Below, one piece after another: positions 1 to 6,448 of a DNA stretch of 37,326 nt. Within the stretch, counting starts at the first letter, position 1; every line of letters starts with the position of its first letter. The DNA is taken from positions 1 to 37,326 of the forward strand of contig JAYTGN010000096.1 in the NCBI GenBank assembly GCA_043733485.1, written 5' to 3'. The notes under the pieces are model-generated. The model saw only the letters and a list, made by a program, of their open reading frames with translations, searched no databases and was not told the origin of the DNA. Position numbers and translations under genes: made by a program. The stretch is from Urbifossiella sp043733485. Its GTDB lineage: Bacteria > Planctomycetota > Planctomycetia > Gemmatales > Gemmataceae.

Positions 1-40
1 ACCCGCCGCCCCTCCGGGGCTCAAGGGTCTCGATAATGTT

Positions 41-69
41 CCAGGGGTTCCGCTTCGCTCCACCCCTGG
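41..69. repeat. Short palindromic repeat (hairpin)
   Basis: An 8-base perfect inverted repeat (ccaggggt at 41-48, acccctgg at 62-69) flanks a 13-base loop. It looks like a REP-type dispersed palindrome of the sort common in planctomycete genomes. No gene is visible around it. Confidence 0.55.
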
Positions 70-152
70 CTACCATCGGACGCCGCATCCGCGGCGACAG
101 AACTTACTGTAACCTTTGCTGTTAGAGTCACAGTTGCATGCCATCGGAAGAC

Positions 153-309
153 GTTTAAACGACTGGGGCAACGCCCTGGGATTCTGGCAGCAGTTCTGCA
201 GCCTGAAGGGGTGCGACTCCGAGCCTTACTCGCGTTCGTCCCGGTCGCAGCCCTTCAGGCTGCTGCTGGGGTCACTCCTCACCCAGGGCGTTGCCCCGAC
301 GCATTAAAC
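153..309. repeat. Long imperfect inverted repeat next to the transposase
   Basis: Outer arms 153-180 and 282-309 pair, including a perfect 16-base stretch (165-180 with 282-297). A second paired block (about 199-216 with 244-262) lies inside, so the whole segment can fold into one long imperfect hairpin. The right arm overlaps the last codons of the transposase at 304. It could be a REP-like element or an end structure tied to the insertion sequence; the sequence alone does not decide. Confidence 0.6.
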
Positions 310-1347
310 ATCTTTCTTCGTCTCGAACGGTGGGGGTGTTTTACTGTTTTTGCGGCTCGCTTTCTGGCTCGGCTTGAGAGGGATTTCTCGATGGACGCCA
401 CGCAGGATTTTGTCGACCGAAGTATGCCCGCCGCAGAGGTAAGCCCGGGGTGGTCTTTTCGGCGGTCGCTTGCGCGTCGGTGCTTTCTCCCAACGGTCCT
501 CCCAGACCGTTGCCAACTTCTCCTGAAGATACCGTCGCAGATCTTCCGGCTTGAGAATCGCCGTATCGCGCAGCAACTCGAGAGTCACATCGACGCCGAC
601 CACTTTCAGACAACCCCTCAACTCGCGACGCACGTCGTCGAACAACAGGTCCAGCGAAACCGTCTTCGGCTCCCGCTTCGCTCCGGTCGCCACGTGGTCC
701 CGGATCACCAGCGTGATGTTGTAGAGCAGCAAGCACAGCATCGCCTGGAACACCGTCGCCTGGGGCGTCGCGCCGATCAAGTGGCGCAAGTCGAAGGTCT
801 GCACGACCCGTTGAAACATGGTCTCGATTCCCCAGCGACTGCGGTACAGTTTCAGCAGGTCGATCGCCGGGTAGCGGTCGGCGTCCATCAAACTCGCGAC
901 GATCGCCAGCGGGTCGTCGCCGCGGCGCGTCACGGTGATTTTGCGGACCCGGACGCGGTGCGGGTTATCGGCCTTGCCGAGCCAGCCCCACTCTTCCCGA
1001 TAGGGTCGGTTTTCGTCGTCGATTCCGGTGCGCGCGGGCACGCTGGGATCGAGGTGGAATCCGCAACTCGCGTTGTGGCGCACGAGGAAATGATCGGTGC
1101 CGGTTGCCAGCAGACCGAGGTTTTTGAAGTCGCAGAAGGCGCGGTCGCCGATCCAGAGTCGGGGGCGATGGTCCGGCCGAGCGCGAATGCGTTCGACGAC
1201 CGGTGGCACGAGGGGGTTGTCGGCCGCTTCGCCCTCTGGCTGGATACCGTCCTCGTCAAAAAGTTCGACGTGCGGGCTCCGCTCCAGGAACACATCCTGA
1301 AGCTCTTCCAGAACGCCAACTGGGCCTCGATCATTACCGTGAAGCAC
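304..1347 (-). pseudogene. IS4-type DDE transposase, broken by an in-frame stop and 5'-truncated
   Basis: The 347-residue reading frame has the hallmarks of the IS4 transposase catalytic core: a WIGDRAFCD block (second catalytic Asp) and a Y-x2-RW-x-IE block (YRSRWGIETMF, catalytic Glu), followed by a typical C-terminal helix region. The frame begins at a GTG directly after an in-frame TAG (1350-1348). Open frame continues upstream of the TAG, but it is poorly transposase-like, and I cannot place the first catalytic Asp with certainty. The region where the usual LDG motif should lie reads VLHGN, with fewer residues than normal before the next conserved block. The element is probably inactive through a stop codon plus loss of the N-terminal domain. 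A short functional derivative is unlikely because a DDE enzyme needs all three acidic residues. Confidence 0.75.
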
Positions 1348-1386
1348 CTACCCGGCGACTCGGACCGGCCGCTTCAGGATCGCATC

Positions 1387-1533
1387 CACGATACGGTTGA
1401 GGCCTTGAACCATTGCCAGAAGGCCGCCAACATCTATTTCTTCCGCAACGGCCGAGGCAACGAAATCGGTTGGGAACTGACCCCGACTCACAAGAAAGGG
1501 CCGCGAAAAACGAGCATTCCCCCAGCGGAGTGA
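1387..1533 (+). pseudogene. Possible C-terminal remnant of a DUF4143-type ATPase
   Basis: Read on the + strand, this stretch gives ANIYFFRNGRGNEIGWEL, preceded by a helix-like EALNHCQKA segment and ending in a stop at 1533. The pattern IYFFR-x-G-x-GNEI resembles the YFWRD-x-x-GxEVD motif near the C-terminus of AAA ATPases with a DUF4143 domain. The amino-acid composition also looks more natural than the arginine-rich minus-strand reading of the same DNA. No start codon or Walker motifs are present, so if real this is only a fragment, possibly of a gene interrupted by the neighbouring transposon. The match is from memory of the family, over about 30 residues. Confidence 0.3.
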
Positions 1534-1709
1534 CGCGAATTCCGCAGCGGGCCCTCGAAAAGCGAGATTTATTTTGTGCGCCATCCCCTTGCGGGAGAAC
1601 GACTTATTTCGAGTCGTCACTGGATCACCACTGGGTCGCCACCGGCGCGTTTCCGGATTGCGGGTAATGTGTGGACGTAGGCAAATTGCACCAGAAGAGA
1701 TTTTTCAAC
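1534..1709. other. Non-coding leader before the secreted-protein cluster
   Basis: I see no supported gene here. It separates the insertion-sequence remnants from the cluster starting at 1710, so any promoter for that cluster is likely to lie here. No clear -35/-10 pair could be picked out by eye. Confidence 0.4.
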
Positions 1710-2174
1710 ATGACCTCCAAACGAAAAAAGTGGTTCATCATTCTCGCCCCGGTGTGCGGGTCTATGGTCCTGATCCTTGCCCTACTTGCCGGATCTTGGG
1801 CGATGTTCGGTTCGCCGGGGACAGGCATCCGTTATCTCCAAGGTGAACGGTTGCTTGTGACCCCGACACGGTTGAGTGCGGGTCAAGGCTCTCAAGGAAC
1901 CCGGGAGATCGTCCGGATCGTAGTTCGTAATCACACAGGAAGCGACGTGACGCTTCTCGGTGGGCAGGCATCCTGTAGTCGATGTCTCACCCTTTCCAAC
2001 TTGCCACAGACCATCCCGACCGGTCAGATTTTGGAGTTAGAAATCGAGGTCAAGTTTCTCGGGCAGTCGGGACCATTCGTACAGGAATATGTATTATTCA
2101 CGAGCTACCCCGCGTGCCCGCAACTTCGGGTCGCGATCTCGGGTGCCGTGACGGAACAACCCGCGGGGCAGTAG
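1710..2174 (+). CDS. Membrane-anchored DUF1573/ASH-like protein
   Basis: A 154-residue protein. Residues 1-7 are basic, residues 8-33 form a membrane segment, and the rest should lie outside the membrane. The external part resembles DUF1573/ASH-type immunoglobulin-like domains: a VVRNHTG strand-turn block (like the F-x-N-x-G of DUF1573), then a cysteine pair CSRC at 89-92 where DUF1573 usually has CGC, then alternating hydrophobic strands. I chose the ATG at 1710 because AGAGA lies nine bases upstream; a GTG at 1671 in the same frame has no such support. A similar protein is encoded at 3636, so the cluster carries two paralogs. The function of such domains is not established; they are usually thought to bind or scaffold other exported proteins. 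Family assignment is moderately sure. Confidence 0.7.
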   Translation: MTSKRKKWFIILAPVCGSMVLILALLAGSWAMFGSPGTGIRYLQGERLLVTPTRLSAGQGSQGTREIVRIVVRNHTGSDVTLLGGQASCSRCLTLSNLPQTIPTGQILELEIEVKFLGQSGPFVQEYVLFTSYPACPQLRVAISGAVTEQPAGQ

Positions 2175-2230
2175 GCAGCCCAATGTTTGGTCTGCACTGC
2201 ATCCCGCCGTCGTTGTGAGGGAGGAATTCC

Positions 2231-2521
2231 ATGAAGCACTGGCTTAAGGTGGAAGTATTCGGCGGGCTCCTGACCAGCCTGTCGCTGGCCATGTTCGCGC
2301 TGGGGATCGCCCTGGCCAACCCGGTCATGGTGTTCGCGGACGACGGGACGGTGACGCCTCCGAACGGGGGTTTCTGCGGTAGCTGCGATAAAAGCATCTG
2401 CATGAACAACATGCCGAGGAACTGTGGGCAAGCCGCGCCGAACGGCAAATTCCCATGCAACAACAATTTCTGTATCTGCAACTGCATCACGGTGGGGACG
2501 GTTTGCGACTGCGCGCCGTGA
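2231..2521 (+). CDS. Small secreted cysteine-rich protein (10 Cys)
   Basis: A 96-residue protein with an N-terminal hydrophobic segment (about residues 8-36) that looks like a signal peptide with possible cleavage near VFA-DD (36/37). The mature part has ten cysteines at 49, 52, 57, 65, 76, 81, 83, 85, 92 and 94, an even number in about 60 residues. The motifs include CxxC, CxCxC and CxC. It is rich in Asn, Gly and Pro. A strong ribosome-binding site (GGGAGGA) sits about eight bases before the ATG. I do not recognise the family. The Cys pattern could mean a disulfide-knotted exported peptide or a metal-binding protein. The MauE-thioredoxin gene at 4088 supports the disulfide reading by context only. 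Confidence 0.75.
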   Translation: MKHWLKVEVFGGLLTSLSLAMFALGIALANPVMVFADDGTVTPPNGGFCGSCDKSICMNNMPRNCGQAAPNGKFPCNNNFCICNCITVGTVCDCAP

Positions 2522-2535
2522 TGACTGGTAAGGTG

Positions 2536-2598
2536 ATCGGCAGGAAATGGCGAGCCTTACCCTCGGTTAGCCCGTGAGATTTGCAATTTCCTGCCGAT
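2536..2598. promoter_or_regulatory. 13-base perfect inverted repeat between two cluster genes
   Basis: atcggcaggaaat (2536-2548) is exactly complementary to atttcctgccgat (2586-2598), with a 37-base loop. It starts 14 bases after the stop of the Cys-rich gene and ends 33 bases before the next ATG. No T-run follows the stem, so a simple intrinsic terminator is doubtful. It may stabilise or process the mRNA of the Cys-rich gene. Confidence 0.5.
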
Positions 2599-2631
2599 TA
2601 TCTCGGTCGGCTTTCGCTGTGAGGGCTTACT

Positions 2632-3615
2632 ATGTTTCGCACCTGGCACCTGCTATCATTGATCGGAGTGGTGTTGGTTCCCGGTTCCTCGATCGGCCAA
2701 GGCGAGAACGAGACAGAACTCCGGAAAACGGGTCTGAAGATGTGGTCCGCCCTCGACGAGGCTGTCAAACACCTGGATACCACTTTCACCCTGAACGAGT
2801 CCTACATTGCCGGAAAGCCGACCATTCCCATCAAATACAAGCTGCTGGTAAACGATCAGTCCGTGTTACAGCAGCATCGCTCTCCCCTGAAATACAATAC
2901 TCCAAGCCTGGGCGAGATTGAACGGGTACTCGGTCGAACCCCGGACTATGTGTATATGCTGGAACGGAAGGTGGGGGATAAGGATTACCGCCTCGGCAAT
3001 CTCGGACAAGACAGCCCGGATTTCTCGAAGCATCTCCACATGACGAGGAAGGCCCGGCTGATCAGCATCTCTATCGAGGGGCGGAGCATCATCGAGTGGC
3101 TGGGAGATTCGCGCTTCGTCGTTCAGTCCCTCGCGCGGGTTCAGCAGGAGGGGCGGAACATGATCAAGATGGATGCCCGCTACACCCCAGAAGGGGAAGA
3201 TGCCCGCACGCATTTCCCGACACTGACGGCGTGGTTCGACGAGGGCGAAGCCTGGGTTCTCCGAAAGTACGAGGCCAAGGCCTGGTATGGGACGATCACC
3301 GCGACGGTCGATTACGGCCCGCCGGCGGGCGGCGCGCCCAGGCCGATTCGGCTCACCGAGGTCTACACTTACAACGCGGACAAGAAACTCCCCCAGGCGA
3401 CCAGCTCCATCGACTTCGAGACCTGGAACCCCCGAGCTATCGAACCCGAGGAATTTCTCATCAGCCAGTTCGGGTTGCCCGAGCCCCAGTCCGTCACTCC
3501 GGTGCCCCCAAAGCGGTCGTGGTTGTGGATCTGGCTGATCGCCGGGGCGGTCGTGATCGGTGGAGTGGGAATTATGCTCCTCCGTCGGGGGCGCCGTGTC
3601 GCTTCGATCGGGTGA
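2632..3615 (+). CDS. Exported protein with N-terminal signal and C-terminal membrane anchor, function unknown
   Basis: A 327-residue protein. Residues 1-22 form a signal peptide (cleavage probably after SIGQ or nearby). A long soluble region follows, then a hydrophobic segment at about 297-317 and an RRGRR stop-transfer tail. This predicts a large outside domain held by one C-terminal membrane helix. The domain has alternating beta-type segments and could resemble LolA/sorting-type folds, but I do not recognise a motif strongly enough to name it. It contains no cysteine. A GAGGG ribosome-binding site precedes the ATG. It lies between the Cys-rich gene and the second DUF1573-like gene, 20 bases from the latter, so it is probably co-transcribed with it. 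Confidence 0.7.
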   Translation: MFRTWHLLSLIGVVLVPGSSIGQGENETELRKTGLKMWSALDEAVKHLDTTFTLNESYIAGKPTIPIKYKLLVNDQSVLQQHRSPLKYNTPSLGEIERVLGRTPDYVYMLERKVGDKDYRLGNLGQDSPDFSKHLHMTRKARLISISIEGRSIIEWLGDSRFVVQSLARVQQEGRNMIKMDARYTPEGEDARTHFPTLTAWFDEGEAWVLRKYEAKAWYGTITATVDYGPPAGGAPRPIRLTEVYTYNADKKLPQATSSIDFETWNPRAIEPEEFLISQFGLPEPQSVTPVPPKRSWLWIWLIAGAVVIGGVGIMLLRRGRRVASIG

Positions 3616-3635
3616 GACCAGGAACGAGGGTAATC

Positions 3636-4091
3636 ATGTTCCGAATTTTCGGTGCTGGCCTCATGATTGTGGCCGCCGGTATGGCCGCCGCGGGTTTTTC
3701 CCTGTATCGCACAACCGAGGCGGGTTCCGCGCACCCCCAGGCCGAGGATGATGACGTCGTCAACGCGGGTTCCGGGCAACTGCTGGTGACGCGGGTGAAC
3801 GACCTCGGGCAAGTCAAGTTGCAGTCCATGCCGATTGCTCGATTCGAGTTCCGCAATCAGTCCGGACACACGATGCGAATCGTTGGCGCAGCGGACGGAT
3901 GTCGGGCCGGCCTGTGCGTCTTCATGCGGACCGAACTCCCTCTGGACATCCCTGCTAGCCAGGCTGTGATTTTGGAGTTCGACTGTCACCTCCGAAATCC
4001 GGGGGCATTCAACGAACGCGTGTCAGTGTTTACAAATGAGCGGTTGCAGCCAGTTATCAAACTCACGATATCCGGGCAGGTCGTGGAATGA
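3636..4091 (+). CDS. Second membrane-anchored DUF1573/ASH-like protein
   Basis: A 151-residue protein with an N-terminal membrane segment (about residues 4-23) and an external beta-rich domain. It has the same plan as the protein at 1710: a FEFRNQSG block, then a cysteine pair (Cys89 and Cys94), then a segment ending in NERVSVFTN strands that parallels the EYVLFTS segment of the first copy. The ATG at 3636 follows a GAGG ribosome-binding site; the same frame is open far upstream without sense. Its last four bases (ATGA, 4088-4091) overlap the start of the MauE-thioredoxin gene, so the two are translationally coupled and probably work together. Confidence 0.7.
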   Translation: MFRIFGAGLMIVAAGMAAAGFSLYRTTEAGSAHPQAEDDDVVNAGSGQLLVTRVNDLGQVKLQSMPIARFEFRNQSGHTMRIVGAADGCRAGLCVFMRTELPLDIPASQAVILEFDCHLRNPGAFNERVSVFTNERLQPVIKLTISGQVVE

Positions 4092-4933
4092 GATCGCTCC
4101 GGACAATAGTGTATGTCTCGATAAGTGTGTTATTCGGACTGGTGCTCGCAGCCGCGGCCGGTTTGAAGGCGGGTGAATTGGTATTCGCGGAGACGGGAAT
4201 CCCGACGAGCGAACTCGATCATACACCCTCCGCAGTTTTAGGTGTTTGGTTGGGGGTGGAGTTCACCCTTGGAATGTTTCTGATAAGCGGTGCGAGGCCA
4301 GCTACGGCACGAGTGGCGGCAATTGTAATTCTTCTCGCGTTCTGCTGTAAAACGCTCTCTCAAGTAGTTGCCGACAAGAGAGACTGTGGATGCTTCGGAC
4401 CTGTAGGCGTTTCGCCGACTCTAACCCTCATTTTCGATCTATCGTTTCTTGCGGGCTTCTTGTTCTTTGGACCCCCAGCGGGTGGCGAGTACCGTATTCG
4501 GAGGGGAGCAATCGCATCGGCGGTCGCGCTTTCTGCCGGGCTGGCTTTGTTTCCTCCACTGTTACGGTCCGGGCCGGCGGAACGATTTGCGGTTATCGAC
4601 CCGTCTGATTGGAAGGGGCAGCAGTTCCCACTGATCGACGACACGGATGTAGCCGAACGCATCGGAGAAGGTCGCTGGCTCGTTGTGTTGTATCGACCCG
4701 ACTGTGAAGAATGCCAGCGAGAATTGCCGCGATTTGCCGAAAAAGCTCGTTCCCGGAAATTCTCAGTCGCACTTATTCAGGTTCCAATCGCGGGAAAGGC
4801 GACCTCGGACGGGGATTGGAATGGTGCAACGTATGGCCACCTCCGGGCCGATCGTACTTGGGTTGTTCGAACCCCATTGGCGGTATGGCTCCAGGATGGG
4901 ATCGTTACCGGAATGGACTCGGATTCTCCGTGA
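4088..4933 (+). CDS. MauE/DoxX-like membrane protein fused to a thioredoxin-like domain
   Basis: A 281-residue protein. The first ~160 residues hold four or five membrane helices and a CGCFG motif at 100-104. This is the signature of the MauE/DoxX redox-associated membrane family, in which a cysteine pair is thought to pass electrons across the membrane. After the last helix (about 140-160), a periplasmic part carries a thioredoxin-like active site, YRPDCEECQ, with the CxxC pair at 206 and 209. MauE and the thioredoxin-like MauD are known to be needed for maturing the disulfide-rich small subunit of methylamine dehydrogenase; here both functions appear to sit in one chain. No methylamine dehydrogenase genes are nearby. 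The likely partner in this window is the 10-Cys protein at 2231. The fold call is fairly sure; the partner is inference. Confidence 0.8.
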   Translation: MRSLRTIVYVSISVLFGLVLAAAAGLKAGELVFAETGIPTSELDHTPSAVLGVWLGVEFTLGMFLISGARPATARVAAIVILLAFCCKTLSQVVADKRDCGCFGPVGVSPTLTLIFDLSFLAGFLFFGPPAGGEYRIRRGAIASAVALSAGLALFPPLLRSGPAERFAVIDPSDWKGQQFPLIDDTDVAERIGEGRWLVVLYRPDCEECQRELPRFAEKARSRKFSVALIQVPIAGKATSDGDWNGATYGHLRADRTWVVRTPLAVWLQDGIVTGMDSDSP

Positions 4934-4964
4934 CTGAACGGTCATGACCTTACTGGAGTTCACG

Positions 4965-5858
4965 ATGTCTCGGCGAACGCAACGGTTCGGTTTCTCCCTG
5001 ATCGAGCTGGTCGTGGTCATCGGTATTCTTTCAATATTGATGTCGCTGTTACTTGGGGCCGTACAACGGACCCGCGCAGCTTCAGCCCGACTCCAGTGCC
5101 AAAATAACCTCATGCAACTGGGATTAGCACTTCACGGTTATCATGATGCCATCGGGTCATTACCGGCTGGTGTTACGAAGGACATGCCGAGTGAGCAGTA
5201 CCCTCGGATGTCGTGGCACACTCGGCTACTTCCTTACATCGAGCAGAAGTCTCTTTGGGATCAGGCCACCGCCGCATACGGCGCGACACGGTCGCCGTTC
5301 GTCTCACCGCCGCACAGCGGGTTGGCTTCTCCTGTCTCTGTGTTCGGTTGCCCGGTCGACCCGAGAACCCGGACCAGTCAATTTGCCAGAGATTCGCGGT
5401 GGGTCGCGCTAACCAGCTACGTCGGGGTGAACGGGACGGATCTATTTCATTCCGATGGCGTCCTCTACCTCGGCTCGAAGACTCGATTCAGTGACGTCAT
5501 CGATGGCACGAGCAACACGATTGCGGTTGGGGAGCGTCCACCAAGTTCCGACATGTGGTATGGCTGGTGGTATGCCGGTGTTGGTCAACTACAGACCGGA
5601 TCGGGCGATATGCTTTTGGGAGTACGAGAGATCAATACTGGCGGCTACTTGAATTGGTTCTGTCCGGCCGGGCCCTATCTATTTTCAGATGGCCGATTTA
5701 ACGATCAATGTGCTATGTTCCACTTTTGGAGCCCGCATCCGGGCGGGGCCAACTTCGCGTTCGCGGATGGGTCGGTCCACTTCCTCACCTACTCCGCCGA
5801 TTCGATCCTGCCGGCGCTGGCCACGCGGTCCGGTGGCGAGGTCGCGGAGATTCCCTGA
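4965..5858 (+). CDS. DUF1559 pilin-like protein
   Basis: A 297-residue protein. The N-terminus carries a type IV prepilin signal: a short basic leader, Gly9 as the cleavage site, then FSLIE with Glu at mature position +5 and a hydrophobic helix. A Q-N-N-L-x-Q-L-G-L-A-L-H-x-Y-H block and the C-terminal PHPGGANFAFADGSVHFL block are the classic DUF1559 signatures, a family greatly expanded in planctomycetes and resembling pseudopilins. The ATG at 4965 is preferred over 4944 because GGAG lies six bases upstream. It starts 31 bases after the MauE-thioredoxin gene and may be its co-transcribed last partner, though DUF1559 genes occur in many contexts. Confidence 0.92.
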   Translation: MSRRTQRFGFSLIELVVVIGILSILMSLLLGAVQRTRAASARLQCQNNLMQLGLALHGYHDAIGSLPAGVTKDMPSEQYPRMSWHTRLLPYIEQKSLWDQATAAYGATRSPFVSPPHSGLASPVSVFGCPVDPRTRTSQFARDSRWVALTSYVGVNGTDLFHSDGVLYLGSKTRFSDVIDGTSNTIAVGERPPSSDMWYGWWYAGVGQLQTGSGDMLLGVREINTGGYLNWFCPAGPYLFSDGRFNDQCAMFHFWSPHPGGANFAFADGSVHFLTYSADSILPALATRSGGEVAEIP

Positions 5859-5941
5859 GAACGGGGCGTTCTTCACGAGGCCCGAGAAGGCCGCAACGAG
5901 GTCCGAGGTCCTGACGCGAGCAGTCCGTTCGGGAACTCACG

Positions 5942-6035
5942 GATTTCTTCCAATATGCCATGAAATCAGGGACGAAACGGGTCAGGCTGCCAAAGTCGGT
6001 GTGATGGCAAGTGGCAATGTGGCAGCCTGACTACC
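5942..6035. repeat. 94-bp dispersed repeat, copy 1 (second copy at 36909)
   Basis: This segment aligns without gaps to 36909-37002, with about 13 mismatches by hand count. Its core is a perfect 12-base inverted repeat (gtcaggctgcca at 5981-5992, tggcagcctgac at 6020-6031). It lies between the convergent DUF1559 and DUF350 genes and could act as a bidirectional transcript end. Its size and palindromic core suggest a small non-autonomous mobile element or REP-like unit. Confidence 0.75.
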
Positions 6036-6047
6036 GATCGCGCCTTT

Positions 6048-6269
6048 TCAACCGCCGTGGATCGCGGCGGCGATGATGATCGCGAGGCCGAGGATCACGG
6101 AGCCGATGAGGATCGCCAGGGACGTGTTCTGGTCGTCCTCGATCTCCTTGCGGATCGAGAAGGGCGCGACCCGCGCGATGATCCAGAAGGCGGCTGCGAA
6201 GAACGCGAGGCCGATGGTGACGTAGACGATCGCCGCGAAAACGTGGGCTCCGAACTTTTCCCAGTCCAT
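6048..6269 (-). CDS. DUF350 family membrane protein
   Basis: A 73-residue protein with two membrane helices (about residues 8-30 and 48-70) separated by a short charged loop (FSIRKEIEDDQN). The pattern matches DUF350 (YjfL-like) proteins, which are about this length. The start is the ATG at 6269, which overlaps the TAA stop of the upstream small gene (TAATG) and follows a GGAGG site. An in-frame start further upstream would run through that other gene and is rejected. It is the last gene of the operon that begins with the SpeD-like gene at 8965. DUF350 proteins recur beside DUF4178 proteins and polyamine-type enzymes in bacterial genomes, but the biochemical role is unknown. Confidence 0.85.
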   Translation of the reverse strand: MDWEKFGAHVFAAIVYVTIGLAFFAAAFWIIARVAPFSIRKEIEDDQNTSLAILIGSVILGLAIIIAAAIHGG

Positions 6270-6448
6270 TATTTGCCTCCATGGAATCCGGTGATCCAGA
6301 GTGCCCGGTGGCCGCCGGAGGCGTGCCGGGCCGTCGATTGCTGGGCGGTTTCGCGAGACGGCGAACCCACTTCCCAACCCAGGTACGAAGCGCTCGTGTA
6401 GAGCCCGAGCAACCCGGTACCGAACATCAGGTAGAGCTTACTCAGCAT
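6269..6448 (-). CDS. Small membrane peptide coupled to DUF4178 and DUF350 genes
   Basis: A 59-residue product beginning MLSKLYLMFGTGLLGLYTSASYLGW. One membrane helix (about residues 5-25) is followed by a polar stretch rich in Ser, Thr and His. The case for a real gene is positional: its ATG (6448) lies inside the end of the DUF4178 gene in another frame, with GAGGAGG six bases upstream, and its TAA overlaps the ATG of the DUF350 gene. Both junctions are what translational coupling looks like. I know no named family for it. Confidence 0.65.
   Translation of the reverse strand: MLSKLYLMFGTGLLGLYTSASYLGWEVGSPSRETAQQSTARHASGGHRALWITGFHGGK

Noticed and set aside
211..1533. 440-codon open frame on the + strand over the transposase
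   Set aside because: It is the antisense of the transposase core, and only its last ~50 codons look protein-like, so only these were listed as a possible remnant.
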